Source of the DNA: Ipomoea triloba
Taxonomy: Eukaryota; Streptophyta; Magnoliopsida; Solanales; Convolvulaceae
Assembly: GCF_003576645.1 (NCBI RefSeq)
Contig: NC_044922.1
Coordinates: 5,280,536 to 5,344,535 of the forward strand
Length of the DNA stretch: 64,000 nucleotides
Direction of reading: 5' to 3'
Within the stretch, counting starts at the first letter, position 1, and each line of letters begins with the position of its first letter. Under the pieces are notes generated by a model that saw only the letters and a program-made list of their open reading frames with translations, made no database searches and was not told the DNA's origin. The position numbers were made by a program, and so were the translations under genes. Below are positions 22,120 to 35,038 of this stretch, one piece after another.

Positions 22120-22208
22120 AAACAAAAAACAAAATCTACACACCAAATTAAAAAAAAAAAAAACTNCAAAAAACAAAATCTACACACCAAATTAAAAAAA
22201 AAAAAAAC
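22120..22208. repeat. Short direct repeat around a single N
   Basis: CAAAAAACAAAATCTACACA plus the following AT-rich stretch occurs immediately on both sides of the N at 22166, ending AAAAACT both times. It looks like an assembly join. Confidence 0.7.
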
Positions 22209-23839
22209 TGATATTAAATTATTAATTCTGAAAATACTTCAGCAAGTAATAAAATGTCCATTTTGTCCTTCCTCGTGAAAGCTGTACATCATATTGGAAT
22301 GTTATGGGGATCTACACCACCTAATGTTATTCTCTACTTTTTGGGAGCATTTTTGCAGCTTGTGTCACATAAAGGCATTAGTTTTAAGCAACAACCCCAA
22401 AATGATGACACATACCTCATGTGCCTTGGCCTTGAAGGTCGCCCATTGCCATTTTCCATGTTAAATATTATCAAGGATAATATTGTAAAAGCATTGCCCT
22501 AGCAGTCTTGCCGACACTCAGAAATTTAAGAAAAATTGCCCAACTAATTTCCACTTTATTTACCAACAATGACTTGACTATTAATTTTCAAATCACTAAA
22601 GCAATAAAAAAAAAAAAGCCTAAAATAACCGAATAAGCGGACTATTAATGCGTTTGATCCATAAGGTCATGCGGTTTGAACCGAGCTTTAATTTCTAGTA
22701 ATCAAATCCATAACTTTTTTTTTAAAGGAAATTGTATTAATTTCATTAAGTTTAGATCGGTGAAAACAAAACTATATAGCCATAATGTACCTTCTAGCTA
22801 GTGATAATTTGGGTTTAGTATTATTTTGATAAATTATTGACTATTTAGCATCTACGTAAAGACCAAACCACCTATGTCTAATTATGTATGTTGACCCACT
22901 TTTACAATATAATTATTGAATATATATTAATTATTGTTAACATGTCTATATTTTATTAACTTGGACGGATGAATTTGGTCCAGTTAATAATTAATTAAAT
23001 TAATTAATTATTGGTACTATGTTTGTGCTTATGAAGTTATTGAATATAATAAAAAAAAAAATAATAATCAAAGGAGAATGATCCAAGATTGATCTTGGGT
23101 TCTTCCAATGTGCCCTACATTTATTGGGCACAAGTTGATAAAGATGAAATTGGAACGTTCAAAAAAAGGACATTAAAAATAAAAAAATAATAAAAAATGT
23201 TAATTTTTTTCTCTTTTTGAATTTGTGATCATAAGTTTTGGACTTGATTTTTCAGTTAAGAATTTATTGTTACTTATATTTAAAAATTTTAAATTTGGGG
23301 TGTTTTTTTTTTTTTTAATTGGGGAAATTTTAAAAAGAAATCTGTAATTCCGTAGTATATTATTGATTTATAAAAATAAAAAAAAATGATTCGGACATTA
23401 TTAAAAAAGAGCCAGCTGTGACACGGCTCTTTGTTTGCATTGCGTGTGCGTCAATTAAGTTCCTGCACTGATGAATTGAATCAGACGGTTCCGTCAACTA
23501 TTATCTCTTCCCCTTATCTTTATTGTGACAAAATGATAGAATCGTCTTCGCACTTTCACCCGACGGAAAGTTTTATTTGAAAAGTTACTTTCACACTATT
23601 ACAGGTGAGAATCAATTATTAATTACTTGTGATAAATTTCACTTTTGTAATTAATTGAGCTGTCCACGTGAACTTTTATACACGCACGCTACCTTAATTT
23701 AATCTTCCATTGAAATATAGTACATATATTTGATGATTATAATAATTAACGGTAACTATGTTTATTAACAAATTAAAAAATTTATATTTTCGTTAAAGAG
23801 TGAGTATGAAAGATTGGTATTACAAAATGCAATATTTTG
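22209..23839. other. AT-rich spacer, no gene I can support
   Basis: An 82-codon frame at 22254-22502 (plus) has no domain I recognise. The rest is AT-rich intergenic sequence. Confidence 0.4.
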
Positions 23840-24532
23840 TAGAAAATTTAATAGATATAGTACGGGTCCATAAGTACTAAGTAGGGTGAGGGGCAAATAA
23901 GAAGGTGAGGATTATGGCCCAATCCAATACGCCAACCGTATCACCCCATTGCGTGCCGCGTGCCATTACTCTCAAACTCTCAAATAGTCTTCAAAGGTGT
24001 TCGGCACGCATTCTTTTACCATTAGCTGTCTCAGTGGACTAGCTCCAACTACGATTTTGGGCATTTTCTTAACTCGTATTTTTCAACCTCGTCAGAAAAA
24101 TAGACTCCATAAATTTTCTCGCTAATGAATTACCTTGTTACTGAAAGAATTTTAAGTGAAACGCTCATTTACCATTAGCATTCTTGTGGACTAGCTCGAA
24201 CTATGTACATGAGATTTTGGCATATGTTTCGCACATAATAAATTCAATAATCTATACTATTAATAAAAACAATATCCTCAGTTTTAACTTCCCGCCCAAA
24301 ATAGACCTATAATATTATGGTTTGCGTAATATTATAAAATATGGTAATACAGTTCCTATCCCTAATACAATTGTAAATTAAATTAGAATTCCTAATAAAA
24401 TATATTATTCCCTACGTTCCTATTCGTAATACAATTCTAGACTAGAATTACTAATGGTAATAATTCAGTATATATATTTCTCTGCAATGCAATCTATACT
24501 ATTAATAAAAACAATATCCTCAGTTTTAACTT
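23840..24532. repeat. 693-bp direct repeat, copy 1 (abuts single N)
   Basis: Repeated at 24534-25226 with offset 694; every segment I compared is identical. Only one N separates the copies, the pattern of an assembly join. Confidence 0.9.
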
Positions 24533-24533
24533 N

Positions 24534-25226
24534 TAGAAAATTTAATAGATATAGTACGGGTCCATAAGTACTAAGTAGGGTGAGGGGCAAATAAGAAGGT
24601 GAGGATTATGGCCCAATCCAATACGCCAACCGTATCACCCCATTGCGTGCCGCGTGCCATTACTCTCAAACTCTCAAATAGTCTTCAAAGGTGTTCGGCA
24701 CGCATTCTTTTACCATTAGCTGTCTCAGTGGACTAGCTCCAACTACGATTTTGGGCATTTTCTTAACTCGTATTTTTCAACCTCGTCAGAAAAATAGACT
24801 CCATAAATTTTCTCGCTAATGAATTACCTTGTTACTGAAAGAATTTTAAGTGAAACGCTCATTTACCATTAGCATTCTTGTGGACTAGCTCGAACTATGT
24901 ACATGAGATTTTGGCATATGTTTCGCACATAATAAATTCAATAATCTATACTATTAATAAAAACAATATCCTCAGTTTTAACTTCCCGCCCAAAATAGAC
25001 CTATAATATTATGGTTTGCGTAATATTATAAAATATGGTAATACAGTTCCTATCCCTAATACAATTGTAAATTAAATTAGAATTCCTAATAAAATATATT
25101 ATTCCCTACGTTCCTATTCGTAATACAATTCTAGACTAGAATTACTAATGGTAATAATTCAGTATATATATTTCTCTGCAATGCAATCTATACTATTAAT
25201 AAAAACAATATCCTCAGTTTTAACTT
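24534..25226. repeat. 693-bp direct repeat, copy 2
   Basis: Partner of 23840-24532. It continues into unique sequence and contains both Helitron-like 5' ends (24945, 25187), so it is probably the true locus. Confidence 0.9.
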
Positions 25227-26212
25227 GTATTATGGTATGGTGCGTAATATTGTACAAAATATGAAAATTTGGCATAATTCAACCCGCAAGGCCAACCAAT
25301 TTTCTGAACGACATTCGTGCATGCAGGTGTCGGCGCACGAGTCAAGCCTTTTTAAGTTCATTTTGGGATTTCATTTGCACCCCCTCCCCCCTTGCGTGCG
25401 AGAGAGAGCCTCAATGCTATACAATTCAATAAGCCTTAGAAAAACTCTTGTATAAGTAGTGGTGCAAACCACTTCTCAAACCAATGTGGGACAAAAGTTA
25501 CTTGAAAGGTTTTTTTGTATATTTTTCTAACTCAAATGGGTCAACTTTGAGAACCAATTTCTCATTCACCCATTATCAGTTTTGTGCGTATAATATATCA
25601 ATCTTTTCGTCTAACTACGAAGAACACGAATCCACTTTGACCCGACCCAAATCGAAAGTGGACCCCACATATATTTGTACCACAATATTGCCAGTAAAAT
25701 GCCATTTTATGCTAATTTTTTTCCAACAGTTATTTGTCCAGAGAATATCAACGTGTTGAAGGAAGAAGATGATATATAGTGAAGGGCAATATCATCGTCA
25801 CTATATATCATCTTCTTCCTCCAACACAACGCTCTACGGTCAACCAACAATTACTCAACTGATTATCCCATTACTCCCATGTAAATTTTTTCTCTAATAT
25901 AGTTATACTTACTGAATATCAAAATATAAGTGTACATCAAGATCTTGCAATAACTAACCGACAAGTAATTAAATTAATGAATATGATGCAATAATGTAAA
26001 TTATCTACCTATTGCATTTATACACTTATTTTAGAACACTGAATTTTTGTGATATTTGTTGCATGCAAGGAAGACTCATACTATAATTGCATTTATACAC
26101 TTATTCATACTCATATTCGATGTTATATTTTATATAATTGTATATCAATTCAAATATTTCTTAAAATATTATAACAAATTCATTCCGTGCAACGCACAGG
26201 TGAAAATCCTAA
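24945..26212 (+). mobile_element. Helitron-like element, non-autonomous, with a second nested 5' end
   Basis: The 5' end TCTATACTATTAATAAAA is preceded by A. The 3' end has a GC-rich hairpin CCGTGCAACGCACAGG (26185-26200) a few bases before CTAA, followed by T. TC start, 3' hairpin, CTRR end and insertion between A and T are Helitron hallmarks. A second 5' end with the same start lies at 25187, so two related copies are nested or in tandem. No Rep/helicase is encoded. The extra 5' ends at 24251 and 24493 belong to the suspected assembly duplicate. Confidence 0.7.
25752..25831. repeat. Compact near-perfect hairpin
   Basis: AGGAAGAAGATGATATATAG on the left pairs with CTATATATCATCTTCTTCCT on the right; the paired arms are about 30 bp with one or two mismatches around a 15-nt loop (AGGGCAATATCATCG). 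It lies inside the Helitron-like element. It could be a tiny foldback element or a small-RNA precursor. Confidence 0.7.
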
Positions 26213-27360
26213 TTCTTAACAAATTTAATTTATTATATAAATTTAATTTTGATTTACAGAAAAGTTTGCCAGTGCTATTTAAAACTCACCGTGGGACTAT
26301 TTTAATGCTTACAATTTACTTTTTCAGATTGGATTTGAAAGTTTCTCTACTGTCAAGGTAGCTAACGAAAATTAAAGTAAAAAAACAAATCTAACAAAAC
26401 ATTGAAGGTATTTAAATAATATCTATGTATTTATTTAGTCTTTCTAGATATGAAAAGTAAATGTTTAGAGATTTTTTTTTTTTAAACAAGTTAACTTGTT
26501 TATGTTTTTTTTAAACATTTTTTTTAATTAATGAAAACCGGTAAAAAGTGAAATCAATTTAGTCAAGCTAACATCACTAATGGAGGAGAAAAGTCACTAT
26601 TTTGATTGGTGCAACCATGTAAATTTTAGATTTTTAACTAGTAAATTGTAGCAGCAGTGAAGCCATTGATGAAAACGATATATAGGTACTAAGTATACCA
26701 TTTGAAACAAACTAGAGTTATAAGGAGTAATATGTATGATTTATATTTTAATTTTTTAAATTATTTTTAAAAAAATTTATACAATCAACTAACATTGTGT
26801 TTGTGTTAATAAAATAAAATTAAAAAAAAAAATTAACCCAAGCATGATCTTTCCGTGATGATTAGGGAATCCTAGCTAGTTTCGACCACCGTATTGTGGT
26901 TGCACATATCTAGCTATTTTTTTTCCAATTATATGGTTTTTTTTTACTCCCAAAGAGGTAAAATAATAGGATTAGAAAATCAATTTCAACAATTTTTAAA
27001 CTACTTTTTAGTAATAAAAAAATTAAAGAATTTCTACTAGTGAATATTTACCATATAAACTAATGAGGCTACGACTACAAGTTTGGGATTTTACTCAATT
27101 GATGTTTAAATTTGATTTGCTTACATATTATCGAGTCGAGCTCAAACTCAAGTAATTTGAGTGATGAATCAAGCCACATTTCAAACATCTTAATCAATCT
27201 ACTGTTGGGTGGAGATGTACATGACATTATTTAAAGGTAAAGTTTTTCTAAATTTTAATTTAACAAAAACTATCCCTTTATTGGTCAATACGAGTTGCTT
27301 GAGTTACACATATACTGGCACAAAAGTTGTAGAAGGCGTCCATATGGATAATTGAGTTCG
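26213..27360. other. AT-rich spacer, no gene seen
   Basis: Long A/T tracts; frames here are low-complexity translations of AT-rich DNA. Confidence 0.5.
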
Positions 27361-27472
27361 TTCTTAGGTGACAGATTGTGAGTAATAATGACACATTATC
27401 GAGCCCTAACAGTTGGTTCTTAGGTGGCAGATTGTGAGTAATAATGACACATTATCGAGCTCTAACAATCAC
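27361..27472. repeat. Two-copy tandem repeat, 56-bp unit
   Basis: TTCTTAGGTGACAGATTGTG and its continuation to TCGAGCCCTAAC is repeated once with two or three substitutions. Confidence 0.8.
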
Positions 27473-27489
27473 GGTGTGGAGTTTCACCA

Positions 27490-29825
27490 TCTTGAAGGGA
27501 ATATCTAGCTAGGTTGATGCTATGAAAATGGAGTTTGCTGATCTTTGGGTTAGGCTTATGAAAGAATGTTTTTTCTACTTTGAGTTATCATGTTCTTTTA
27601 GAATGGGAGGATTGGAAACCAATGATTCCGTGTCTTGGTTTTAGACAGGGGATCCTTTATCTCCTTGTTGTTGTTGAGGGTTTGAGTGGGATGTTTCGGG
27701 TGAAGGAGAAAGAAAGGGGTATAATTGGGGTTTGTATTTGCAATGAACACTTCGGAGGTTAATCATTTATTTTTCGCTGATGATTTGATTCTTTTCTTTA
27801 AAGCTACCTATAGAGAGGCTGGGAGGGTAAAGGAGGTCTTGAGGCTTTTTGGCATAGCTAGTTGTCAAGCTGTGAATTATGACAAATCTATGGTGAGTTT
27901 TGGGGAAAATGTGGCCGGGATGGGAGGGTAGAGATATTATATGTGATGAATTGGGCATTCATCAAACTGCTTTGAGAGGGAATTATTTGGGATTGTCAAG
28001 TTTAATGGGGAGAACAAAGAGTGATATTTTGGAATGGGTTAAGGATAAAATCAAAGCTAGAATAGGACAATAGGGTAACTGTTATATGTCTAGAGTAGGG
28101 TGGGAGATTCTTCTTAAAACTGTCTTGCATGTGTTTATGCTGCCTCAAGGCCTTTGTGAGGAGTTGGAAAGGCTTATGAATTCTTACTGGTGGGAGTGTG
28201 AGGCGAGAGAGAAGAAGGGGCATTCGTTGGAAAAGCTGGACTGATCTTTGTAAACCAAAATCCTTAGGGGGAATGGGTTTCCAGATCGAGAATGCACGAA
28301 ATGAATATGACTTTATTGGGGAAGCAAGTGTGAGTTTTTTTTTACTCGAATCGAAACTTTAGTGATGCGGGTTTTTAAGGCTAAATATTTCTATACAACC
28401 TCTTTTACTCATGCCAAGCTAGGTAGTGACCCCTCTTTTATTTGGAGGAGTGTGGGGGAAGCAGCAAATGAGCTTAGGGAGGGTTTTAGATGGAAGGTGT
28501 GGGATTGTAAAAATATAAGAGTTTGGAATGACCATTGGCTCCCTGACAATATTAATCCCTATATTGTGACTCCTTACGATCATCTCTTAAATATCAATGT
28601 GCAATCTCTTACGAATTTAGAGTTGAAAGCTTGGGATGAAGATTGTGGGTGATTTGTTTTGTGATCGTGATAATTGTTGATTTTGAAGATTCCTATATCT
28701 TTAAATAAGGAGCCTGATGGTATTTTTTGGAGTTAAGAGGTCAATGGGATTTATTCGGTTAAGAGTGCTTACAAGTTCCTGTTGAGGGAGTGTAAAGATA
28801 ATGGGTGGAAAGGTTGGACTAGTATTATGTGAAATTTAATGATACCTCCTAAGGTAAAATGTTTTTTTTTTTTTTCTGAAATTTGTGTTCTCTTACTCTC
28901 CCTACAAAAGATTCGTTACAGACATGCCATGTGTGTCTTGTGACGACTTATGTGCTCTTTTTGGCAAGTTGGAGGAGACTACTTTTCATGTTTTTTGTTG
29001 ATTGCGTTTTTGGCAGAATGGTGTGGGTTGCCTATGGTAGGCATTGGGGCTGTACGGATGGTGTTGATTTAGTTGAGTGACTGAAACAAAAATTCCATAC
29101 GCTATCCCAGATGGAACTTACACATTTTATCACTATTTGTTGGGGCATTTGGGAGGCTCGAAACCAGAAAATTTGAAAGAAAGTTGTTACTTATCCAGTT
29201 ATCCTATAGAGGTGGTGAAATTGTCTTTGGCAAACCTTATCAGGGATTGGAAAGTTGTCTAAAAGCCGTACAACGAGAAAATACAACTTATAAGGATTGG
29301 CAATGCTAAGTGGCAAAAATCGGAGCGGGGGAAATATAAATTAAATGTGGATGAATCTATCCGACTTGATTCTAATCTTATGGATATGGGTTGGATCCTA
29401 CATGATCATCATGGCCAACTTGTGGTGGCTAACTCCACTGTGCGAGAAGAGGCAATGCAGCCTAGGGAAGCGGAAGCTCTTGCTGTTCGCAAAGCTTTGA
29501 GCTGGCTAAAGACCAATTAATGGGGATGGATCATTGTGGAAACTATGCTCAACTTTTAATAATGTAACCAAGCCGAAGAAATCAAATTTGTCTCATTTTG
29601 GATCGATTTTGAAAGACAATGTATCCTTACTTTCTTGTTTTTTATGATGTTTTGTTTTGTCATGTGCATTGAACAACCAATATGGTTGCTCATCTTTTAG
29701 CTAGTTTTGCTACTATGCAATTAATTAGTAGAGTCTAGAATAATTCAGGACCTCTTTTTATTTCCTCTACTGTTTTAAATGACTTAAGTGTTGTTTAATG
29801 ATATTTCTTTTTTCGTTAAAAAAAA
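27490..29825 (+). pseudogene. Decayed LINE (plant L1-type non-LTR retrotransposon)
   Basis: Fragments in changing frames follow the order of a LINE ORF2. Reverse transcriptase comes first: FADLWVRLMKEC-like, then NHLFFADDLILFFKA (the FADD catalytic core) at about 27760-27810, followed by a QAVNYDKSMVSFG block. Next is a zf-RVT-like region (PQGLCEELERLMNSYWW, then FIWRSVGEAANELREGFRWK and VWNDHWLP at about 28440-28550). An RNase H-like part follows (KLNVDESIRL, REAEALAVRKALSWLK at about 29335-29515). Stops and frameshifts break it throughout, and the 5' part is missing. The A-run near 29818-29825 fits a LINE tail. It cannot move by itself. Confidence 0.85.
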
Positions 29826-30421
29826 TGTGAGGCAAGTAGTAAAACAAAAAACTGTACAACTTCCAACAAGCTTTACAACCTCCTTTGCATTACCAACATT
29901 GATTGGCTCTTTTTCACTATATATTAGCATTCATTTTGATGATTTGATCTACACAAAGGTCACCATCCAATTCCCCCAAGCTACAATCTAATAAAATGTA
30001 GCCTTTTAAAATAGGTACGTAAAAACAATTATTATTGCACACTTTTAATTTTAATCATGACTTCCACTCATATTAACTAATGCTCAATCTTGAAGTTTAA
30101 TCTAATTGTTTGTCTTGCAATTAGAGCTATTAATCATATGATAATTTTGACCTTCTTTGTAAGATATTTTGCTTAATTGTTATAGTGACACAATTTTATT
30201 AAGATGAATGGAACTCTATTCATTTAAACAATAAATTGTCAACAGGAGTGCACTTTGTTATACTATAATTCAATCGTTTAGTCTTGTTTATGTAATGCCA
30301 TCCTCATTATTTAGAACTTTGATGTGGACTATTATTATAATTCATAAATGACATGATTAGGTACATCTATTTAGAAAAATGTTATTTTTTTCTTTTTAAC
30401 TTTAACATTATTGATTGAAGG
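29826..30421. other. AT-rich spacer, no gene seen
   Basis: Nothing beyond AT-rich intergenic sequence. Confidence 0.5.
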
Positions 30422-30877
30422 GTCACACTTGTGTGAGACCGTCTCACGGATCCTTATTCATGAGACGGGTCGGGTTGGGTCAAAGCACCATATAAATGTC
30501 ATACTTATATGTGCAAATGTCATATTTATATGCTCAAATATAATACTAATCAAGAATACAATTTTCGTTACTTATAAGAGAAAAAGTAACACATTTTTCA
30601 TAATAAGTAATGTTGACAAGTGTCCCTTACTTATAAGAGCAAATATAATGCTTTTGAGGAAAAATGTAATACTTTTAAATCGAAATGTAAAAGTATTTTA
30701 TTTTCCCTTAAAAGTATTACATTTACCCTTATAAGTAACAAAATTTTTATTCATGATTAGTATTACATTTGAGCATATAAGTATGACATTTGTGCATATA
30801 AGGGTTACCTTTGCATCTTGACCCAACCCGACCCGACCCGACCCGACCCAGGGTGAGACGGTCTTACACAAGTTTTT
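30422..30877. mobile_element. Foldback MITE with GTGAGACCGTCT termini
   Basis: CACTTGTGTGAGACCGTCTC at the left and GAGACGGTCTTACACAAGT at the right are inverted repeats. The next inner blocks also pair (GACGGGTCGGGTTGGGTCAA with TTGACCCAACCCGACCCG), and the AT-rich interior contains TTATATGTGCAAATGTCATA and its complement. About 456 bp, non-coding. A damaged relative lies around 44081-47370, split by a hAT element. Confidence 0.8.
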
Positions 30878-31965
30878 GCCTTGATTTAATATATTCATTA
30901 CTAATATTAGATAACTTTTCTATTTTTTCTCTTCCAATTCATCCCTCATAATGTGGCATCATTTAATTGGTTACTAAATAACCTTTTTAATTAGTGGTGG
31001 GTCAGTCAATTCATGGGCACCCAATGAATGAAGGTCACATTAGGGGAAGAAAATGGAAGAAAAAAATCCAAAGGGGTAAGAAGTGTTTGGTGAGTTTTTT
31101 TTTTTTTTTGGAATACAACTGACCCTATTACACGACCTCTCATATGAGAGAGCCATTACATGCCATCTGAGCACAAGGTGCTTAGCATTTTTTGAGTTTG
31201 TTATATTGTAATAATATTCTTGAGAAAAAAAAAAACAACAATACAAAACTAAATTAAAAAATAAAAATAAATTTTATATTCCCGGATAATGATAAAATTG
31301 AAAGTTTAAAAAATTTATGCACCAAATTCAAATAATTTCGAATGTTTGTCGACTTTAGTGGCCATAATATATATGTGACTCGTCAACCAGTTCAAGTGTT
31401 CAACATGCCCACATGGCCACATGTTCCAAATGAATTTTCTTTAAACTTCTACTTTCATTTTCTTTTCTTGTTCTTTAATAATTTTTTTATAATTTTATTT
31501 TACTTTTAATTTACGGATAGTAACGTTTTTACTTTTAATCCTACAATTTAAATTAGTTTATTTTTAATCCAAACAGTAAAAGAGGTCCTTTAATGTAATA
31601 AAGTGAGATTTGATGAAATTTTTATAAATTAAGGATATTTTAGATATTTGAACGAAAACCGAAAATAATAAAATACATATTATTAAAAAAATAATAATAA
31701 AAAGAAGATCAAAATAAAAACGGCATTCGAGAGTCTTCTGGTTCCACCAACCAACCAGTGTTGTTGAGTAGTATTGGATAGAATTAATCTTGAAAATTGA
31801 GAGCCTAGTTATCATGTCAAGTTTACATTTGCTACTTTATATAATGTGATTTAGTTGGTAGTTGGGATTTGGGTTTCATTATTGTGGTGCCAAAATGCAC
31901 ATTAAAACCATAACGATTTTTTTAATTTTTTAGTTGGAACAGAGTTAGTAATACTAAAAATAAAA
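30878..31965. other. AT-rich spacer with a SINE-like head
   Basis: About 31112-31192 (minus strand) shows the second SINE head type (CACCTTGTGCTCAGATGGCA, CTCTCATATGAGAG). No gene seen. Confidence 0.4.
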
Positions 31966-32290
31966 TAAAGTTACGTGGATCGTGGTCCACACAGTTATGT
32001 GGATCATGGTCTAAAAATACATAAAAATACATTATTCTAACCCATAAAATGCATTATCTTACATAAAGGAAAATATTTTTCAGATGTCATTTTATTAACT
32101 CATAAAGTACATTATTCTAGTACATAAAATACAGTATTATAACTTATAAAGTATATTATCTTACCCCAGAAATTTCATTATTCTAACACATATAAAGTAC
32201 ATTATTTTAACACATAAAGTACCATACACTATTTTACCTCAAAATGTTCATTATTCTAACACACGTGCGGAGAACAAATATTTTTTTTAA
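31966..32290. repeat. TATGGACC-terminus family relative with CATAAAGTACATTATTCTAA repeats
   Basis: The left side holds GTGGATCGTGGTCCAC and GTGGATCATGGTCTA. The interior is an irregular array of ACATAAAGTACATTATTCTA-like units. The right end could not be located. Confidence 0.45.
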
Positions 32291-32416
32291 ACACACAAGT
32301 GAGTGCATGTTAATTCAATGAATGGTGACCAACAAATAATGAGTTGCGGGCATAGTGATTTTCATGACTACAACGTAACACTTCTCCTTCCAATCATGAT
32401 TGGTTTAAAAATATTT

Positions 32417-33094
32417 AGGCTATGTTTGGCAAACCTAGCTGAAATAGTAGCTGAAAGCTGAAAAGTAGCTGAAAGCTGAAAAGCTATAAGCTCGAAGCTG
32501 AAATCTGAAGAGCTGTTAAGATAGTTGTTATGCTTGAAAGTGTTTGGTAAAATGAGCTTTTTGATAAGTTGATAAATGTAATGATAAGTTGATAAATGTA
32601 AAAAGACTAAAAAGGATATCTTCATAAAAGTTAAATAGTTTTAAATTTAAATAGGTTTGTTTACATATTAAAATATAAAATAATGAAATCAATATAATTT
32701 AATTAAATATAAAGTAAGAACATATATTTGAAAATATATAAAGTAAAACAAGATGTTTATAATTCATAAAATTAATTCATACAGAAATTATTGTTCAAAC
32801 ACAAATATCAAATTAAAATTACAACGAAACATATTGAAGAAAAAAGGCCAAAAGAGTTTTAATTGTGAGGGATAAATTATGTCATTTATATAAGATAATA
32901 AGGATAAAGATGGAAAAATTTTAAGAAGCTACTAGCTTGTTTTTGAAAAGCTACATGAAGTAGCGTTTCAAAATAAGCTCTTATTTTAAGCAACTAGCTT
33001 ATTTTGAGAACATTACCAAACAAAGCTTATAGCTTATTAGTAGCTTAAAATAAGCTATAAGCTCCTAAATAAGCTTTGCCAAAAACAGCCTTAA
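32417..33094. mobile_element. MITE with AGGCTRTTTTTGGCAAA termini, hAT-like
   Basis: The left end AGGCTATGTTTGGCAAACC and the right end GCTTTGCCAAAAACAGCCTT are imperfect inverted repeats. Sub-terminal AAGCTGAAAAG/AGCTTATTTT motifs recur in both orientations. About 680 bp, AT-rich and non-coding. The target duplication is unclear. Confidence 0.7.
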
Positions 33095-33836
<742 letters not shown>

Positions 33837-34215
33837 TCAATAGTTATACAGTAGGCCTTGGTCCAAAACGACATCATTTCACCATGCCGAATGTGTTTAT
33901 GAAAACTAAGCTTTGCATTTTTGAACATATACTAGTTTATGAACATTAAATTTTCAGTGTATGAACATATAGTGTCTATTTTCTGATGGAATATTAATGT
34001 TTGAGTTTCTAAACATATGTAAGGCATGTTATGAACATATAGCAAAATGAATGTTGTAGTGTTTAATTTATGAACATTAAGTTTGAGTTTATGAACATAT
34101 AGTGTTTAGTTTCTAAACAATCGTCTTTGAGTTTTTGAACATATAATGTCTAGTTTCTGAATCTGAACATATAAGGCCGATTTACTAATTCGACAATAGG
34201 AGAATAGATAACAGA
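33837..34215. repeat. TATGGACC-terminus family relative with GAACATATAGTGTTTAGTTT repeats
   Basis: Left end AGTTATACAGTAGGCCTTGG. The interior is an array of TATGAACATATAGTGTTTAG-like units of roughly 40-60 bp. The right end is unclear. Confidence 0.5.
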
Positions 34216-34248
34216 GTATTTAGTTTTTGAATATTATAATAAACGGTA

Positions 34249-34350
34249 AGTTGTCCAGATTTTGTGGTCTAGTGATACTAAGTTACACTTTCCTATGGGA
34301 AGTTGTGAGTTTAAGCCTCTGTGAAGGCGACTTGACTTTTTATACTTTAG
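34249..34350 (+). repeat. SINE copy, degraded
   Basis: TTTTGTGGTCTAGTGATACT (A-box region) and GTGAGTTTAAGCCTCTGTG (B-box region) match the SINE at 6138; the tail is lost. Confidence 0.6.
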
Positions 34351-34594
34351 TACTATTTTTTTTTTTTTTTTGGATAAAATCGACTCATTTTGAACCTATA
34401 TTCACCTTATAATGTTGACCTAGTCTTTGGGCTTCTACCCCACTCTCTTAAGTCTTACCAAACTTAGAAAAAATAAAATAAAAAAGAAAAAAAAAACCAC
34501 AATATTTATGTGAAATTCTCAAATACACCTTGTGCTTCATTATTTCTCCTCTCACACTTTGTAAATGCCACTATTCCTCCTCACTCCTCATCCC

Positions 34595-35038
34595 ATGGCC
34601 TCCAAGCTCTTCCAAGCCATCCTCCTCCTCGCCGCCGCCCTCACTTTTCCGGCGACCACCACCACCGCCCAAGAGTGCCCCTATCCGTGCTACCCACCGC
34701 CAACCGGCCCCGGAAACAACAACCCTCCGGCGACTACAACTCCACCCTCCCAACCAGGCTCTAACTATCCTCCCCCACTCCCTACTTTCACTCCCCCCGG
34801 CGGCGGCGGCGGCGTCTACTTCTACAACCCACCGCCGGATTTCACCAACGGCGGCGGCCTCACGCCGCCGCCTCCGGAACCCATCCTCCCGTGGTACCCG
34901 TACTACTTCCGAAAGCCTCCCCACGGAGATCAATCGTCGTCTTCGTCAAGAACTCTCCGAGCACCCACGGCCGTGACGGCGGTCGCCACCGCCGCCGCTC
35001 TGTTCTTCATTGTTTTTACTGTGCCTTTTTATTATTAG
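34595..35038 (+). CDS. Small secreted proline-rich (HRGP-like) protein
   Basis: A single exon of 147 codons. I chose the ATG at 34595 (context CCCATGGCC) over the in-frame ATG at 34565, because it puts the signal peptide MASKLFQAILLLAAALTFPA at the N-terminus. After cleavage near residue 26 come CPYPCYPPP (28-36), a Pro/Thr/Asn-rich section, GGGGGVYFYNPPPDF, PPPPEP and a YPYYF motif; a Ser run precedes a hydrophobic tail (about 125-147) ending FYY. The layout (signal peptide, Cys-Pro motif, proline tract, aromatic-Gly part, C-terminal hydrophobic tail) parallels the gene at 17490, so both belong to one family of small extensin-like, probably membrane- or wall-associated proteins. The tail may be a GPI signal or a membrane anchor. 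GC-rich codons contrast with surroundings. Specific role unknown. Confidence 0.78.
   Translation: MASKLFQAILLLAAALTFPATTTTAQECPYPCYPPPTGPGNNNPPATTTPPSQPGSNYPPPLPTFTPPGGGGGVYFYNPPPDFTNGGGLTPPPPEPILPWYPYYFRKPPHGDQSSSSSRTLRAPTAVTAVATAAALFFIVFTVPFYY

Noticed and set aside
22254..22502. 82-codon frame MSILSFLVKAVHHIGMLW...
   Set aside because: Looks more protein-like than its neighbours, but I recognise no family and saw no splice partners; could be a transposon scrap.
34510..34976. Other-frame ORFs over the proline-rich gene (both strands)
   Set aside because: Shadows of the 34595-35038 gene; they lack a signal peptide or coherent motif structure.
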